Source: Stachybotrys elegans
Taxonomy: Eukaryota > Ascomycota > Sordariomycetes > Hypocreales > Stachybotryaceae
Direction: 5' to 3'
Assembly: GCA_020746835.1 (NCBI GenBank)
Contig: JAGPNK010000016.1
Location: forward strand, 1 to 64,000
DNA: 64,000 nt
The translations under genes and the position numbers were made by a program. Shown here piece after piece: positions 41,851 through 54,233 of the stretch. The notes below the pieces were generated by a model, which was not told the origin of the DNA, made no database searches, and was given only the letters and a program-made list of their open reading frames with translations. Within the stretch, counting starts at the first letter, position 1, and the number at the start of each line of letters is the position of its first letter.

Positions 41851-44800
41851 GTTTTATGAATCGATTGGCGGAAAGGTGTGGTTTTGAGGGGGGTGGATTC
41901 GGCCGTTAAGCGTCGTGAGAAGTGAAGAAATAAGAGTGCGTTTATAAAAGTCGATGGCAAACCAGGCCTGTCGAAGGGAAGTGAAAAGAAGTGAAGCCGC
42001 TGCAAGGTTGACCGGAACTCAGGAGGGCGTGTGTTGTTTGTCGCGATGACAGGACGTCTTGTGGTGTAAAGAATGGAAGTTGTTTGCAGCCCAAAACCAG
42101 TTGGTCAATTAAAGAAAGTAATAAAGTGAAAGTAAGGGATTAGCTGCAAGCTAAGGAAGAAACGAAGCGAAGAAGACGAAAGAAGGAAAAAAAGGAAAGA
42201 CAGAAGACGCAACAGCGTTTCTTCCGATAACAGACTGGATGTCGAAGGTTAAAGATGGAGGAACAAGAGACGAACTCGAGACAAGGCCAGGCGGGCCAGG
42301 TCGAGATATATTGCGTCGGACGAGGACGGCCAGGGTTTGTGTGTGTGTGTGTTGACTGTCTGGTCTGGGGGTTTCGTGATGCTCGGATCCCGGACTTCCC
42401 AGGACCGGGGAGCCCTGCCAGCCTGTGTATGAGACAGCACGGGTCTCGCTGGCAGGCCTTGTGACAAAGAGTGGCCCATGAAGCATAAAGTTTTGGTCTG
42501 ATGCGGAATTTCCACCAGTTTGCTTCATGCGGGATGGGCGAAGAAAGGGACGAAAGGGGCGAGGCCGCGCAGGGCTGTGGGGGAACCCCTCCCATCCAAA
42601 ACTAAACAACGCCTCTTGGCTGTGGAGGACAGAGACGAGAGAGACGAGAAGGGATAGAGAGGGAGAGAGAGGGAGGGAAAATGTGCAGGGCAGGGGTTCT
42701 GACAGGGAGCCGGATCAGGCCTGGTCCAGGTCCCAGAATCAACAGGGTTCGCCCGGGCCGGGCTCAACAAGGCATGCAGGGTGAGGGAAGAAGGGACTGA
42801 GATGAACTGGTGGCCGTCCTGGGCAACGGAACCATGTCTCAGCCTCACCGTTGTCGATATCGCATCATCCCGGGCATACAAGACGATGAGGGTGAATCTG
42901 GGAATCGACAGTCGAGAAAAGCAAAGAATGGCGATGTACCGATTTACGTTGCAGTGGTCATGGGCAGAAGAAACAAGCAGTGCATGGAATGCAATGTGCT
43001 CTGGCCGCCTGCTGGGACAGACTGCGACACGGATGCAGCTTGGCATCCCATCTCTGCCATCTTATCTTGCAAATACACAAATCACCTATGTACACACAGT
43101 AAAATAAACAAATAAAAAAATAGATAAAAAAGATAAAAAAGAGTGCGTGTTTGACTGACGTTTGATGGCGGGGCTCTGGCGAGCGAGCCATGCTTCAGGT
43201 CTTGCGCCACGCCCCGGCTTGTCTTTGCAGGGACCGGGGGGGCTTGAGTTCACCACCTGTTTGTGCTGCTGGAATGTGCCGCTGGTCGAAGAAGAAAAGC
43301 AGAAGCAAAATAAAAACAACAACAGAAGAAGAAGAAATGCTAGGTCAGGGTATGTTTGGTTTGAAGAGAGAGAAATATAGGTGCTGAAACGATGCGAATG
43401 TTTCTCTTTTCAGCACGACGGTTTTGCTATTGTTGTGAAGCAGCTGCCTGTCCTGGTATACCAGGCATAGAGAGAGCCACTGGAGGTTCTAGGCCCTCCC
43501 TCGATAGGTAGTATCTCGTTAAACTTTCTGCCCAGTCTCTCCATCAACTCTATTTCTTCATGCAGTACAGACGATGCCCATCTACTGCTCATTTCCGCCA
43601 GATAACATCATTCGCCTCGCCGTCCCATCTCTGCACCCTTGGGCAATGGGACGGGTCCAACGGTTTTTGCGGCGGTCCGAGTCCGATCTTGCGGGGGCCG
43701 CAACTCTGGCTTTGGCGTCCTTGAAACCTCGCTAACGCACTGGCGCAATTTCAAGACGGTATCAGCCTTTCACGCCACGCCCTCTCCCACTCTGCTGTCC
43801 CACAAGGCCAGCCACGCGCCCATGGTCCCTCGGTTTCTTTGTTCTGTTCGATACATCGACGCCCCCTGTGGGTTGTGTTGCAGACCCAAAACATCGCCGA
43901 CCAGATCATCCCTCCCCTCCCAGTTGGTGGCTGAACAAAACAAGCTGCAACACAGGAAACAAGGAGAAACATTGCCCGCGACACGGCACACGACCTTTCC
44001 GTGCTGCCTCTGACCATGGGCCAAGGTCTCGGCCGGGAGCCCCAAGCGCAGCCTCCACATTTTACGGATTGCTCTGGATACTCTACAGAGCTGAGCGACT
44101 CCAAGTAAATTAATTTTTAAATGAGGACAAGAAAAACAAAAGTAATAAAAAATAATAAAGTAAAAATAATTGTCTTTATTTCTCCTCGCCGCCAATTAAT
44201 AATTCCAGGGCTCCGCTTCTCCCTCGTTACAGAGCCTGGCCATTGAGGCACAATCGATCGAGCTTCAGTCCAAGACGGTGGTACAGACGATGCCAAACCG
44301 TTTCCCATCTTTTCCGCCATGGTTCGTTTATTAATAGTGTGTGTGTGTTTCCGCCATCATGGATGCCCGTGGTCCATGCCATGCCTTGCCTGGCCTTGCC
44401 TGGCCTTGCCATATAGAAACGGTGGCTGCACAGGCCAATCGTTTCGTGTTTTGTCCCAGACCCAAAGGACGTCATAGCAGACCTGTTATCACATTAGGGC
44501 GGCGTGGGTGGTGTCATGGTCGCCAAACAGGCAGCTACCACTCCAGGAATTGTTATTGTTTTTCCTATCCTGGCACGATGCCTGCCGGATGGAGATGGCA
44601 ACGGTCAAGAATAGATGGCTTAAATTTGGCATTCCCAGTTGCTGATTCACGACGCAGCGACTGCGGGCAGTAAACGAGAACGCTAGGTTTGGGGATAATT
44701 ATTGCCATTGCGACAATTGCGTAGTAATCAGACCTGTCAGCTTCCTCTAGCAGTGCTCGTTATACTTGAGACACCACAACAAGGATGGCCACTACGTCTT

Positions 44801-47800
44801 GACCAAGATCTCTCCATTTGACAAGAGGCAGTTCTCCGATACAGTGGTGGGGTAATTATGGGCAGGCCAGATCTCGCCTGTCACTTTGAATCACGAACGA
44901 GGGGGCTTGTTTCTGGATATCGGGTGATTTTATTTCTCCTTCTCGCCCGCTACGCGCGGCCCTACGAGCGCTGCGGGCACGATCAATCATGCTCATGGTC
45001 TAAGCGAGGCGAGAGGGGGGAAAAAAAGAAGAAAAAACCCTCGATACAGTAACCCGACAGACTGGCAGCCGGTGTGGGCGTGGGGTCGTCAGCCTTCGGA
45101 TGGTGGGCGAGGCCGGTTTCATCCAGGGCGAACGCATAAATAAGCGTGTTTTAGAGGGTGCAAACAGCATCCGGCTTGCCCACCAACCGTTTTGGTGCGA
45201 GGGGAGGGGTCAGAAAAGTGCGCAGCTTGCCGTTGTCGTGTGCCAGATAGAGTGCTCGGTGGGAAGAAGGAGGGCGGTGTGTCACCACGGCGCGATCCGA
45301 TGCGGGATACGGCAGAGTGAGAGATACTTGCTGCAGTGACGAATGTGGGCAACGTTGCGTTGCTTTTGCGTCGTTGCTTCGCGTCGTCGCCGGTATTTGG
45401 ACGGGCCACCAGTTTGCTGCAGTGCCGAGTGCCGGGCGACTAGCCTCCAGCCAGATGACTGCATACCACTCACTTTTTTTTTTTTTTTTAAACTTGGTGT
45501 AATTGGTCCTTCAGATGAACTGGCTGTTGATCATGGCAAACTAGAAATTACTTTATTTGGTGCGTTGGGATCGACCTTGGTCTCGGCCTACCCTACACGG
45601 AGTATGCATGTTTATTGTGCGATGGTTTTGGCGTGTTTTTCCTCCCTCCACGTGCTCTACCAAATACTATTACTCACCGGTGCGTGCTCAGACTCGAACA
45701 TGTCAGAGTACAGCACCGTCGTGCGACGTTGTGAGGCTTGCCTGTGGCTGCTGCCTTTTGTCGTGCCACGAAAGGCAGATAAGACGTCGCACCCATGCAA
45801 CAAAGGAAAAAGGGGGAAGGAAAAAATAAAATAAAAAACAAAAGGCCTAGAACAACGGCCAGCTTTTCTTTTGGGGCGAGGTGACCAGTCATGTCTGTCG
45901 GAAATTGGTATCCCGAGGTGGCTTCGATGCGCGTGGCTTGCGGCTGATATCTATCGTACAAAAGGATGCGATATCCCGAGCCTGCATGAACCGGCAGGGA
46001 ACCTTGGGATAGGAACGCTGGGTTCGAGCTGATGGAGAGAGGAGAGTGACTTGGGAGTACTCGAGGGCCATGTACTACTGCCATCTGGGCTGGGCTGAAG
46101 ATCGTGGGGGAAAAGTAGGGTACTTTGACGCCGGTGGAGGCGGCCCCGAGGCCATGTATCGTGGACAAGCTGAGCATGGGCGAATACATCCAATGTCCTT
46201 CCCCCCCCTCTTCTTCCCATCATGCTAGGTACGAAAAGTACATTGCCAGCAGAACAATAACTGAGCTTCGGCCATCCATTCCTGCCTCCTCTTTCCGTGC
46301 CCACTGTTCAAACGCACAGGGGTCCCCGAGTCGCGAAAATCCGGGGTAGCGCATGGCTTTGTTTGGCTCCCATCCATCCCTTCGTCATTTGCCATGATGA
46401 AGTCGTGATGTGATGCTCGAGATGGCTTCAATGACGACGACGTCGGTATAGTGGAGGGTTTGTTCCACTGGGCAGTGATTGCGTGACTTTCCTCTCCTCC
46501 TATCTACTCCTCGCCACCCTTTTGGTCTCCTTTTTTTTCCTTTCCTCTTTTCCTTTTTTTCTCCCCTTTTCTTTTTTGTTGGCGCTCGCTAAGCCATCGG
46601 AGCAAAGATGCCTCCCCATATCACACACTGTCTCAACAAAATTCCCTTTTTAAATTAAAATTTAAAATAAAAACAAAGAACCCCAGTGAATTTTATCGAG
46701 ACCTATGCAGTATCCAAGCATTTACAATGATATCATAAAGCGCCATTCTAGCAACACCGCATCGCTTTCTGCCTCTTGCCAGGTGTTGGCTGGCCTGGTC
46801 TAGGGTACTTGGGCGCTATGCTGGGAGGTACGGTACAAGACGGTCTGGCGGGTACATCCCAGCACAGGGCAGGTACAGCGCACGGGCCACCACGAATTGC
46901 ACCGAGCGACAGACGGGGAACCACGATGGCCTTTGCCGGGACAGTCATTCCGATGCGCCCTCCCCTTCCCCTGTTCGACGAATAAACGCCAATTGATATC
47001 ATTTCCTCCCCTTGACGCTCAACGGCAAAGGTTCTTTTGTTCATCATCTCGTCAGCCAGCCTCTGCCGCGTACCTCCGCGTCATATCGGCCTGTCATGTT
47101 CGAGGGGGCTGATGTTGGCTGAAGTCATCCGAGCTCATGCGAGCCGAGCGGGCCCCCCATTGGTACGCCTGGGTACCTTGGCGCCAGGCTTACGCTGCAC
47201 TGCCCGGCATGTGCCTCCTCGTACCTTCTCCCGTGATTGCACGTGGCCCCACCATGGATCGACTTGGACGCTGTTGGGCGGGTCGCTTTGGCCACCCTTC
47301 TCTCCCCCTTCCAACCCTTACTTTTCTTTTCCTACGTACACGCAGGTATTTCCTCGGCCGTTTCGTACCGCGCTCTCTCTGTTGCACGCACCTCACGTCT
47401 TCGCCCTGCTCTCATTGTACGGAGAGGAAGAAAATAAAAATAAAATAAACACCACACCAAACAAAAAGGCCAAGACTGCCCTTGCCCTGGTCGAGCACTC
47501 GGCAGCGACGGATACTTGGCTGCGAACCAGGTACATACCTACTCTCCTCGTTTATTCACGGCCAACCAACCTTGGCCCTTGCTCCGCTTGTTACGACTTT
47601 TTCCCTCGTCTTTCCTTCACCTCACATCGCACCACCTGGTCTGCGGTCCACGAAAAATAGCCAAGGTACGTACGATGCGCATCTCCGGCCCTCCTATTCG
47701 ATTGTCCATTTTCCATTTGCATCCCTCGGCACCTTTGCCCGCGTACCATGCCTTGCTTCATCGGTCTTGGCCCCATCCATCCAACCCATCTGTTTTCCGT

Positions 47801-48106
47801 CCATCCCCCCCAGTCTGCCAAAAAGGATACTTGTACCAGGTACTGTTGACAAGTGTCGACGAGGCAGCGCGCTGATTGGCCGCAGCGCCCCAGCTACATC
47901 GCCTTGTTTCCCTTTTTTCCATTCGTTTCTTCCTTGCCGTCGTCCTCAGGCAGCGCTGCCTGCTCGCCCCCCCAGAGGTTAAGTACCTGCCTGTCAGGCT
48001 CCACCCAGCGTTTCGTGACGCTTTCTCTCCCACCCGCGGCGCGCGACCTTTGCAGTACTTCTTCTTCGTACCTCTCGTCCTGCCCACTTGTCACCGCGAC
48101 CTTGAG

Positions 48107-48134
48107 CCTTGGACCTTGGACCTTGGACCTTGAA
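48107..48134. repeat. CCTTGGA tandem repeat
   Basis: Three to four head-to-tail heptamers CCTTGGA in the leader region of the two-repeat Myb gene. Confidence 0.75.
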
Positions 48135-48285
48135 CCAGCCCAGGACACTTAGTCTTTTGACACGATCCGCAGCTGCAGCTCCAACGGTCGCCCGACGGAC
48201 TTCCCGGCCCTGCAAAGTACCTTCACATCCATTCGCCCTCGTGCCCATACCTTGCCTCAAACCACATCATCGTACCTCATTGTAT

Positions 48286-48340
48286 CCCCATCGCACCCCA
48301 TCGCATCGCAACGCTTCGCATCGCAGCACGTCGCATCGCC
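48286..48340. repeat. CATCGCA-type imperfect repeats
   Basis: CATCGCA and CGCATCGC units recur at least five times with small spacers in the Myb-gene leader. Confidence 0.65.
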
Positions 48341-48463
48341 GCCGTCCTGCCTTTGCTACCTTGCCGCGCGCACGTCCTGACACAGTCTCCAGCAGGCCTC
48401 GCACCTGGCCGCCAACTGTCCGCAGCCCACACGGTACGCAGACACTCGAGAGATACTCGTCCT

Positions 48464-48483
48464 TCACGTCACGTCACGTCACG
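48464..48483. repeat. TCACG x4 tandem repeat (CACGTCACGTC)
   Basis: Four perfect TCACG pentamers. The array presents overlapping ACGTCA half-CRE/bZIP-like cores; binding is inferred, not shown. Confidence 0.7.
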
Positions 48484-49353
48484 CCTCGCCTTGCTTTGCT
48501 CAGCTTCCCCCAGCTAGCACGCGGCTGAAAGAACGCATCCCAGCGAATCCACCCAGACCAGACGCCAGACGCGCAGACAACGTCTATCGCCACCATCAAC
48601 CACCACCTTGACCACCCCAGGTCATCAGCTACAGGTACAGTAAGTACATGCATCTTCTTCTCGCAATTGGTACCTGTACCTTGTCCACCACCATTCGCAC
48701 CACCACCCCATCTTGCCCTCATCGCCCTTGCTTCCTGCCTGTGCTCAATCGCGTCTACTTTGGATTGTGGTTCATCACAACGTCTACCCGCCAATCTTGG
48801 CTCTTCAGCCTCATTACCGTCACCCACCCTACCCTCTATGCCTCTCTCTTTCATTGTAAGGAAGCAACATGCTGGCGTGTCGCCAAAGATGCAACGCGCA
48901 TCTTCTCACGTCCCAGCTTCGATGGTAGTGCACGATGGCAGCCTGCAAGCTCATTTCTGTCCCGGTTTCATTATTCACTCCGTCTTCATGGCACATTCTT
49001 GATTACTATCATTTCCTAGTCCTATCGGCTTACCCTATCTTTTTAACACCTCAAAATTTGAATTTTCCCCCCCTTCGCTCTCTTTTCCCTGGAAAAATTG
49101 GTCTCCACCCTGGAGAAATTCTACGCGCATCGCCATGCCCTCGCCCCGCGAAGCTTTCTTCTCACACATTCTGACGCGTGTATTCTGAGTACCTTTAACC
49201 TGACCTCTCTAGGCTCAAACCAGTCGACCTGTGCGCGTGTAACCGCCAATCCGAAAGGACAAGGCAGACAGAAGCTGTCAAGACCTTGGATAGGCCAATC
49301 GCCATTCCTACGCCACACGCCCTCTCACTTGTTGATCTTGAAATACTTGAGTC

Positions 49354-49791
49354 GTAAGTACTCTCCCATTCATTCGCTGGTCCTTCCATTCTCGGAATCG
49401 CTGCCTTGGCTCGCACGCTATCCATCCGTGTACCGGTCGAGGCCATGACTGTGACCACGGCTTCTGCCAGCATGTCGTGGCGCATCGTCGTCGTCGGTAT
49501 CGCGGCGGCATCGGGCAAGGGATACATGGCACAAAGGCTACCCATACCACAAACCTCGAGCTTCGAGCCTCAATCGCTCGCCTTACCTAGGCTTGTTGCG
49601 CCTTGTACCTTGGAAGCTGCAACGCGTCTTGCCAAACACGCTCGCACATGCATACGCACCACGCACACGCACCCTCGCACCACATTCTAACCCCTCCACG
49701 CAACTTGTCCACACTCCTCTGCCTCTCTGTCTTGCTACCATTCATCCGCCTCTTGGAACATTTGCTGACCATACCATCTGCTCTTTTACAG
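49354..49791 (+). other. Putative 5' UTR intron of the two-repeat Myb gene
   Basis: Begins GTAAGTACTC, contains a TGCTGACC branch-like site at about 49763, and ends CTTTTACAG three bases before the ATG at 49795. A splice this close to the start codon is a good sign of a spliced leader, but the first exon is not defined. Confidence 0.5.
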
Positions 49792-49794
49792 ACC

Positions 49795-51321
49795 ATGCAG
49801 CACTGGAACCCTGCCATCGGCCCTGTGCCGGACTACGTCTACTCAAATGCGACCCATCAGCCCAATGATGGTACCATGCAGTAAGTACCTCGTCTTCCTT
49901 CGCGCGGTACCTGGTTCTCGGGTCACTGGGACTCACTCGCCATTGTTACACCACCACCTCCTCTCCCAACCAGCTTGTACCCAATGTATACCCAAACCCC
50001 TGCCCCATATCTGTCTTCCGCACAGGCTGCAGAGCCCCGTCTCTTGGGCTAAGCTCCAGTCGTCTTTAAGACTTCAGGTCGCCAGGCCTGACTTGCGTCG
50101 GCCTGTGGAGGATCCCACCCAGGGTATCACCAGCCCATGTTACTCATAATGCCTGCTGCATTTTCTGAGCTCCAGGAGGACTCCTGTTCTCTTGATATCT
50201 TCAGCATCGACTCTCCCTCTGCTTTCCAGACTTCCTCGCACGTCTTTTCTCTTGGCCCCCCGTCTCTCACCTCCCCTGTTGACCACACTGCTGGTCTCAG
50301 CTTCATGGCTGGCGCCGCCTGTGACGATGCTTGGCCATGCTGGAGCCCCTCCTATTGAGTCTCGTCGGCGACCCTGCTAACCGCCCCCTCTCAATAGCCA
50401 ACAGAACCCCTACCAGGCAGACATGTCTCGCCGCAACGACCAGCGTATGGACTTCCCTCCTTACGCGGGGCAGCCTGGCCTTCCTCCCCAGCACCAGCCC
50501 CAGCATGCTGTCCAGCCGTCTATGAACGTGCCTCAACCGTCTCCCAACCCCGCCCCGGCACATCCCACGCCGACTCAGACACCTGCCCAGCCTCGGCAGC
50601 GAAAGCGCCCGGCCCCGAACAACGCCCCACCTGCCGCCGCCACGCCGGCCACTCCCAACACTCCCGCACAGGGTCAGGCTCCCGTCCCCGGCCCTCCTGC
50701 CGCCCAGGCCGTCACCCCAGCCCAGCCAAACGCCCCTGGCGACGATGTCTCCGGAACTCCCGTCTCCCAGCCCCCTGCCAAGAAGAGCAGGACGAATACG
50801 CCATGGACGCCGCAGGAGGAACAGCGTTTGAAGCAGATGCGTGATGCTGGTAACAGCTGGGCCGAGATTGCCAAGGTAGCCGCTTTCAGCCACAGTCATC
50901 TAGATGGAAATGCTGACATGAGCACAGACGTTCCCCACGCGAACCGAGGGCTCTGTCAAGAAGCACTGGTACAAGGTATGCTGTGTCGATCGAGTGGCTG
51001 CGAGCGCCTGTTGCTAACCACGGCCACAGGATATGCACTACGCCGAATTTGCCGAGGACGAGGTAAGTTTTGATGCTGTCGGGTCGCCCCAAAATCACTA
51101 ATCACGTCGATAGAGCCAAGCACTTCTGAACGCAATTAAGGAATACGAAAACAACAAGTGGAAGGTAATCGGACAAAAGGTCGGAAAGCCTGCTAAGGCA
51201 TGCGAGCAGTATGCAAAGGAACACTTCCCTGGTATGAGACTTGGAACCATGTCAATCGCTTTCAAGGAACGCACTCACTAACGGCACTCAAGATCAATTC
51301 ACCACGGGCAAGTCGCGATAA
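49795..51321 (+). CDS. Two-repeat Myb-like DNA-binding protein
   Basis: Exons 49795-49880, 50398-50875, 50928-50975, 51030-51062, 51114-51231 and 51293-51321; 263 residues. The start MQHWNPAIGPVPDYVYSNAT lies directly after a likely 5' UTR intron; the first coding intron is 517 bp, long for this genome (branch TGCTAAC, TAG). Residues about 40-150 are Pro/Gln/Ala-rich. Two Myb/SANT repeats follow: TPWTPQEEQRLKQMRDAGNS..AEIAKTFPTRTEGSVKKHWYK, and EDESQALLNAIKEYENNKWK..GQKVGKPAKACEQYAKEHF. Nuclear DNA-binding regulator by family. At the 3' end I prefer a last intron (GTATGA, CACTAAC, AAG) to end QFTTGKSR; reading through instead would stop at 51281. Targets unknown. Confidence 0.82.
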
Positions 51322-52218
51322 AGGACAAACAGGAACCACAAGGCCGCCGACCCTGCAGCTTGCGGGCTTAGCCGACACATTCCGTCACGAGGACCGTCCA
51401 AACGACTCGAGGTTTCGCTGTATTTCCGACTTCGCTTCTTCATTTGGACCTTTTGTTGGCCCTTTTCTTTATTTCTTAATGTAAACACCTCGGATCGAAT
51501 GATGAGGGGTGGCGGCTTGGATGGGAACTGTGCCAGGAGGAATTGATTGGTTGATTTCTACCGTATTACGGTTTGTGTTATGCGTATCATTTTTTGTCGT
51601 TTTTTATTCCTTCTGCGCAACCAGGGTTTGGGCTTGATGGAATCTGGCGCCAACGAGGGCGCAGCTCGTTGGACGCTAGGGATATGAAATATGCTGGGAG
51701 GCGAGACTCGTCCAAGACAAGGATGATGAGCTGCCCGCTGGAGTCACCTCAGGGGATAGGCAGAGTGAGGGGTAGGGGGAGAAGAAAAGAAGCCCTTGCT
51801 GCAGAATTCAGGTGGTGTGAGGAGTCCCGGGATAGTCTGATGGGCGAGATACCAAGTAGTTATACCCAATGCCGACCTGGTTTTCCTATGCAGGCCTACA
51901 GACCAGAGACGTTACGTGACGGTACAAGAGCAAGGTTGCGACACGTCAGACGGCCGACCTCTTGGTGAAACTTGCTACACATAATAGATCCTTATGACTA
52001 TTACATTTGAGATATATTTACTCTGATATGTCGCGATAGGTGTATGGAGTAGTTTTATGGGCATTAGAGGCTGGAATGCTGTGAGAGGTGGAAGGATGGC
52101 CCACAAAACGACAACCCCACTTTGGCGGTATCTGGATAGGAAGAAAAAAAAAAGTTGGTCGCTATCAAAGCTGGTGCCAGAATTCACCAGACACCATCAC
52201 ATCCATCGGCAGCTCACC
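51322..52218. other. Intergenic region
   Basis: About 900 bp between the Myb gene and DBP9. No gene or repeat seen. Confidence 0.5.
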
Positions 52219-54233
52219 ATGGCCATGAAGCGCAAGCTCGATCAGAACGACGTTCCCACGTCGGTCGCAGAGACGGACAAGCAGAGCGAGGCAGCAGAGG
52301 CCTCCTTCTCCGACCTTGGCCTGGACCCTCGCCTCGTCCAGGCCGTCGCCGATCAGAGTTTCCAGAAGCCGACCCTCGTCCAACGCAAGGCGATTCCCCT
52401 CGCGCTCAATGGGCAGGATGTTCTCTGCAAGGCCAAGACGGGATCCGGAAAGACGGCTGCGTACGTGCTGCCTATTCTGTCGGGAATTCTGAAGCGAAAA
52501 GCGGTATGTGAATTGGTGAACCCTCTTTGTTTTTTTTGTTGGCAGAATACTGACTGGCTTCAGACGGACTCTGCAGCCTGTACCTCCGCACTCATCCTCG
52601 TCCCGACTCGAGAGCTTGCCGACCAGGTGTTCAAGGCCATTGAGCGATTCGCTGCGTTCTGCGCCAAGGATGTCCGGGCCGTCAAGCTCACCGACAAGCT
52701 GTCCGACGCCGTGCAGCGCTCGCTGCTGTCCACGTCCCCCGACGTCGTCATCTCAACGCCCGCCCGAGCGTGGCACAATGTCAACGACAACTCGTCGGCC
52801 CTCTCGCTTAGCAAGCTGTCCTACCTGGTGCTGGACGAGGCGGACCTGCTCCTCTCCTACGGCTACGACCAGGACCTCGAGCACCTCTCCTTCTCGGTGC
52901 CCAAGGGTGTGCAGACCATCATGATGAGCGCGACGCTGACGGAGGAGGTGGACAAGCTCAAGGGTCTCTTCTACCGCAACCAGAACCCTACGCTGCTGGA
53001 CCTGGAGGAGCCCGAGGGCGAGGGCGAGGGCGTCACGCAGCTCTACACCAAGTGTGCCGAGGACGAGAAGTTCTTGCTGGCCTACATCATCTTCAAGCTG
53101 CAGCTGATCAAGGGCAAGTGCATCATCTTTGTGGCAGACATTGACCGATGCTACCGCCTAAAGTTGTTCTTTGAGCAGTTTGGCATCAGAAGCTGTATTC
53201 TCAACTCGGAGCTGCCCGTCAACTCTCGAATCCACGTCGTGGAGGAGTTCAACCGCAACGTCTACGACATCATCATTGCTTCGGACGAGAACGAGGTGCT
53301 AGGGAACGAGGAGCAGGCGCAGGAGGAGGATGAGGCAGAGGCTGGCGACGAGGAAGAGGGTGATGCCGCCGAGGGCAAGCAGTCGCGGCCCAAGAAGAAG
53401 AGGAAGATGTCGAAGCGGGATCGGGAATACGGCGTGTCACGAGGTATGGCAAGAACAAAACAAAGACGGATGCTGTTTCACCGCTAACAAGGCACAGGTA
53501 TTGATTTCAAGAACGTCGCGGCCGTCATCAATTTTGATCTCCCCACGTCGGCGTCGTCGTACACTCACCGAATTGGGCGGACGGCGCGAGCGGGACGGAC
53601 GGGCATGGCGCTGTCGTTTGTGATCCCGCAGGACCAATACCGCAAGCACATGCCGACGACGGTGCAGACGGCGGAGAAGGACGAGAAGATCCTGGCGAGG
53701 ATCATGCGGCAGCAGGCCAAGAAGGGCAAGGAGATCAAGCCGTACAACTTTAGCACCAAGCAAGTCGAGGCGTTCCGGTACCGCATGAACGATGCGCTAC
53801 GAGCAGTGACCAAGGTGGCGATCCGAGAAGCACGGACGCGCGAGCTGCGCCAGGAGCTGCTCAAGAGCGAGAAGCTGAAGCGGTAATGCCCCTCCCCCAA
53901 GGCGACAACTCACCGAAGAATGTCGATAATGATGAGATGCTGATTGGTTACAGGTACTTTGAGGAGAATCCTACAGAGATGAACCACCTGCGCCACGATG
54001 GCGAGCTCCGGACGGCGCGGCAGCAGGCCCATCTCAAGCACATTCCCGACTACCTGCTGCCCAAGGAGGGCAAGCAGGGTCTCACGTCGGAGGATGTCGG
54101 GTTTGTGCCGCTGCGCAAGCACAAGGACGGAAAGTCGAGGAGACATCACAAGAAGGGCGGCAAGGGGGCGTTTAAAAGTAGCCGCAAGGGCGATCCTCTC
54201 AAGACATTCAAGGCGCGGAGGAAGACGAAATAA
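52219..54233 (+). CDS. DBP9: ATP-dependent RNA helicase Dbp9 (DEAD box)
   Basis: Nucleolar helicase for 60S ribosomal subunit assembly. Exons 52219-52503, 52564-53443, 53498-53882 and 53954-54233 give 609 residues. Motifs in order: Q motif region ([20 protein letters not shown]), Walker A AKTGSGKT (72-79), PTRELA (109-114), DEAD (186-189), SAT, and [10 protein letters not shown]. The helicase C domain contains the Dbp9-type acidic/Lys-rich insert ([14 protein letters not shown], then [14 protein letters not shown]) between [15 protein letters not shown] and [14 protein letters not shown]. The C-terminal tail [19 protein letters not shown] and the Lys-rich end are family typical. The first intron is exactly 60 nt and has no stop, so an unspliced mRNA would add 20 residues in frame. 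Start at 52219, with a second ATG six bases later. Confidence 0.95.

Larger units (their letters stand above)
41851..49794. other. Eight-kilobase gene-poor region between two Myb-type regulators
   Basis: No ORF here has domains, splice signals or codon use I can defend; all are short or low-complexity. Visible content: a purine-rich leader-like stretch at 42120-42260; GT microsatellites near 42337-42351 and 44336-44349; A/T-rich patches near 43080-43140, 44105-44170 and 46640-46690; C/T-rich, GTACC-rich DNA from about 46,800 to 49,790; and short tandem repeats at 48107-48134, 48286-48340 and 48464-48483. A likely 5' UTR intron of the right-hand gene runs 49354-49791. Long regulatory leaders or a non-coding transcript are possible. 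Confidence 0.5.

Noticed and set aside
47037..47660. 207-codon ORF in the Myb intergenic region
   Set aside because: Pro/Leu/Ser low complexity, no domain and no orthology signal; likely leader DNA.
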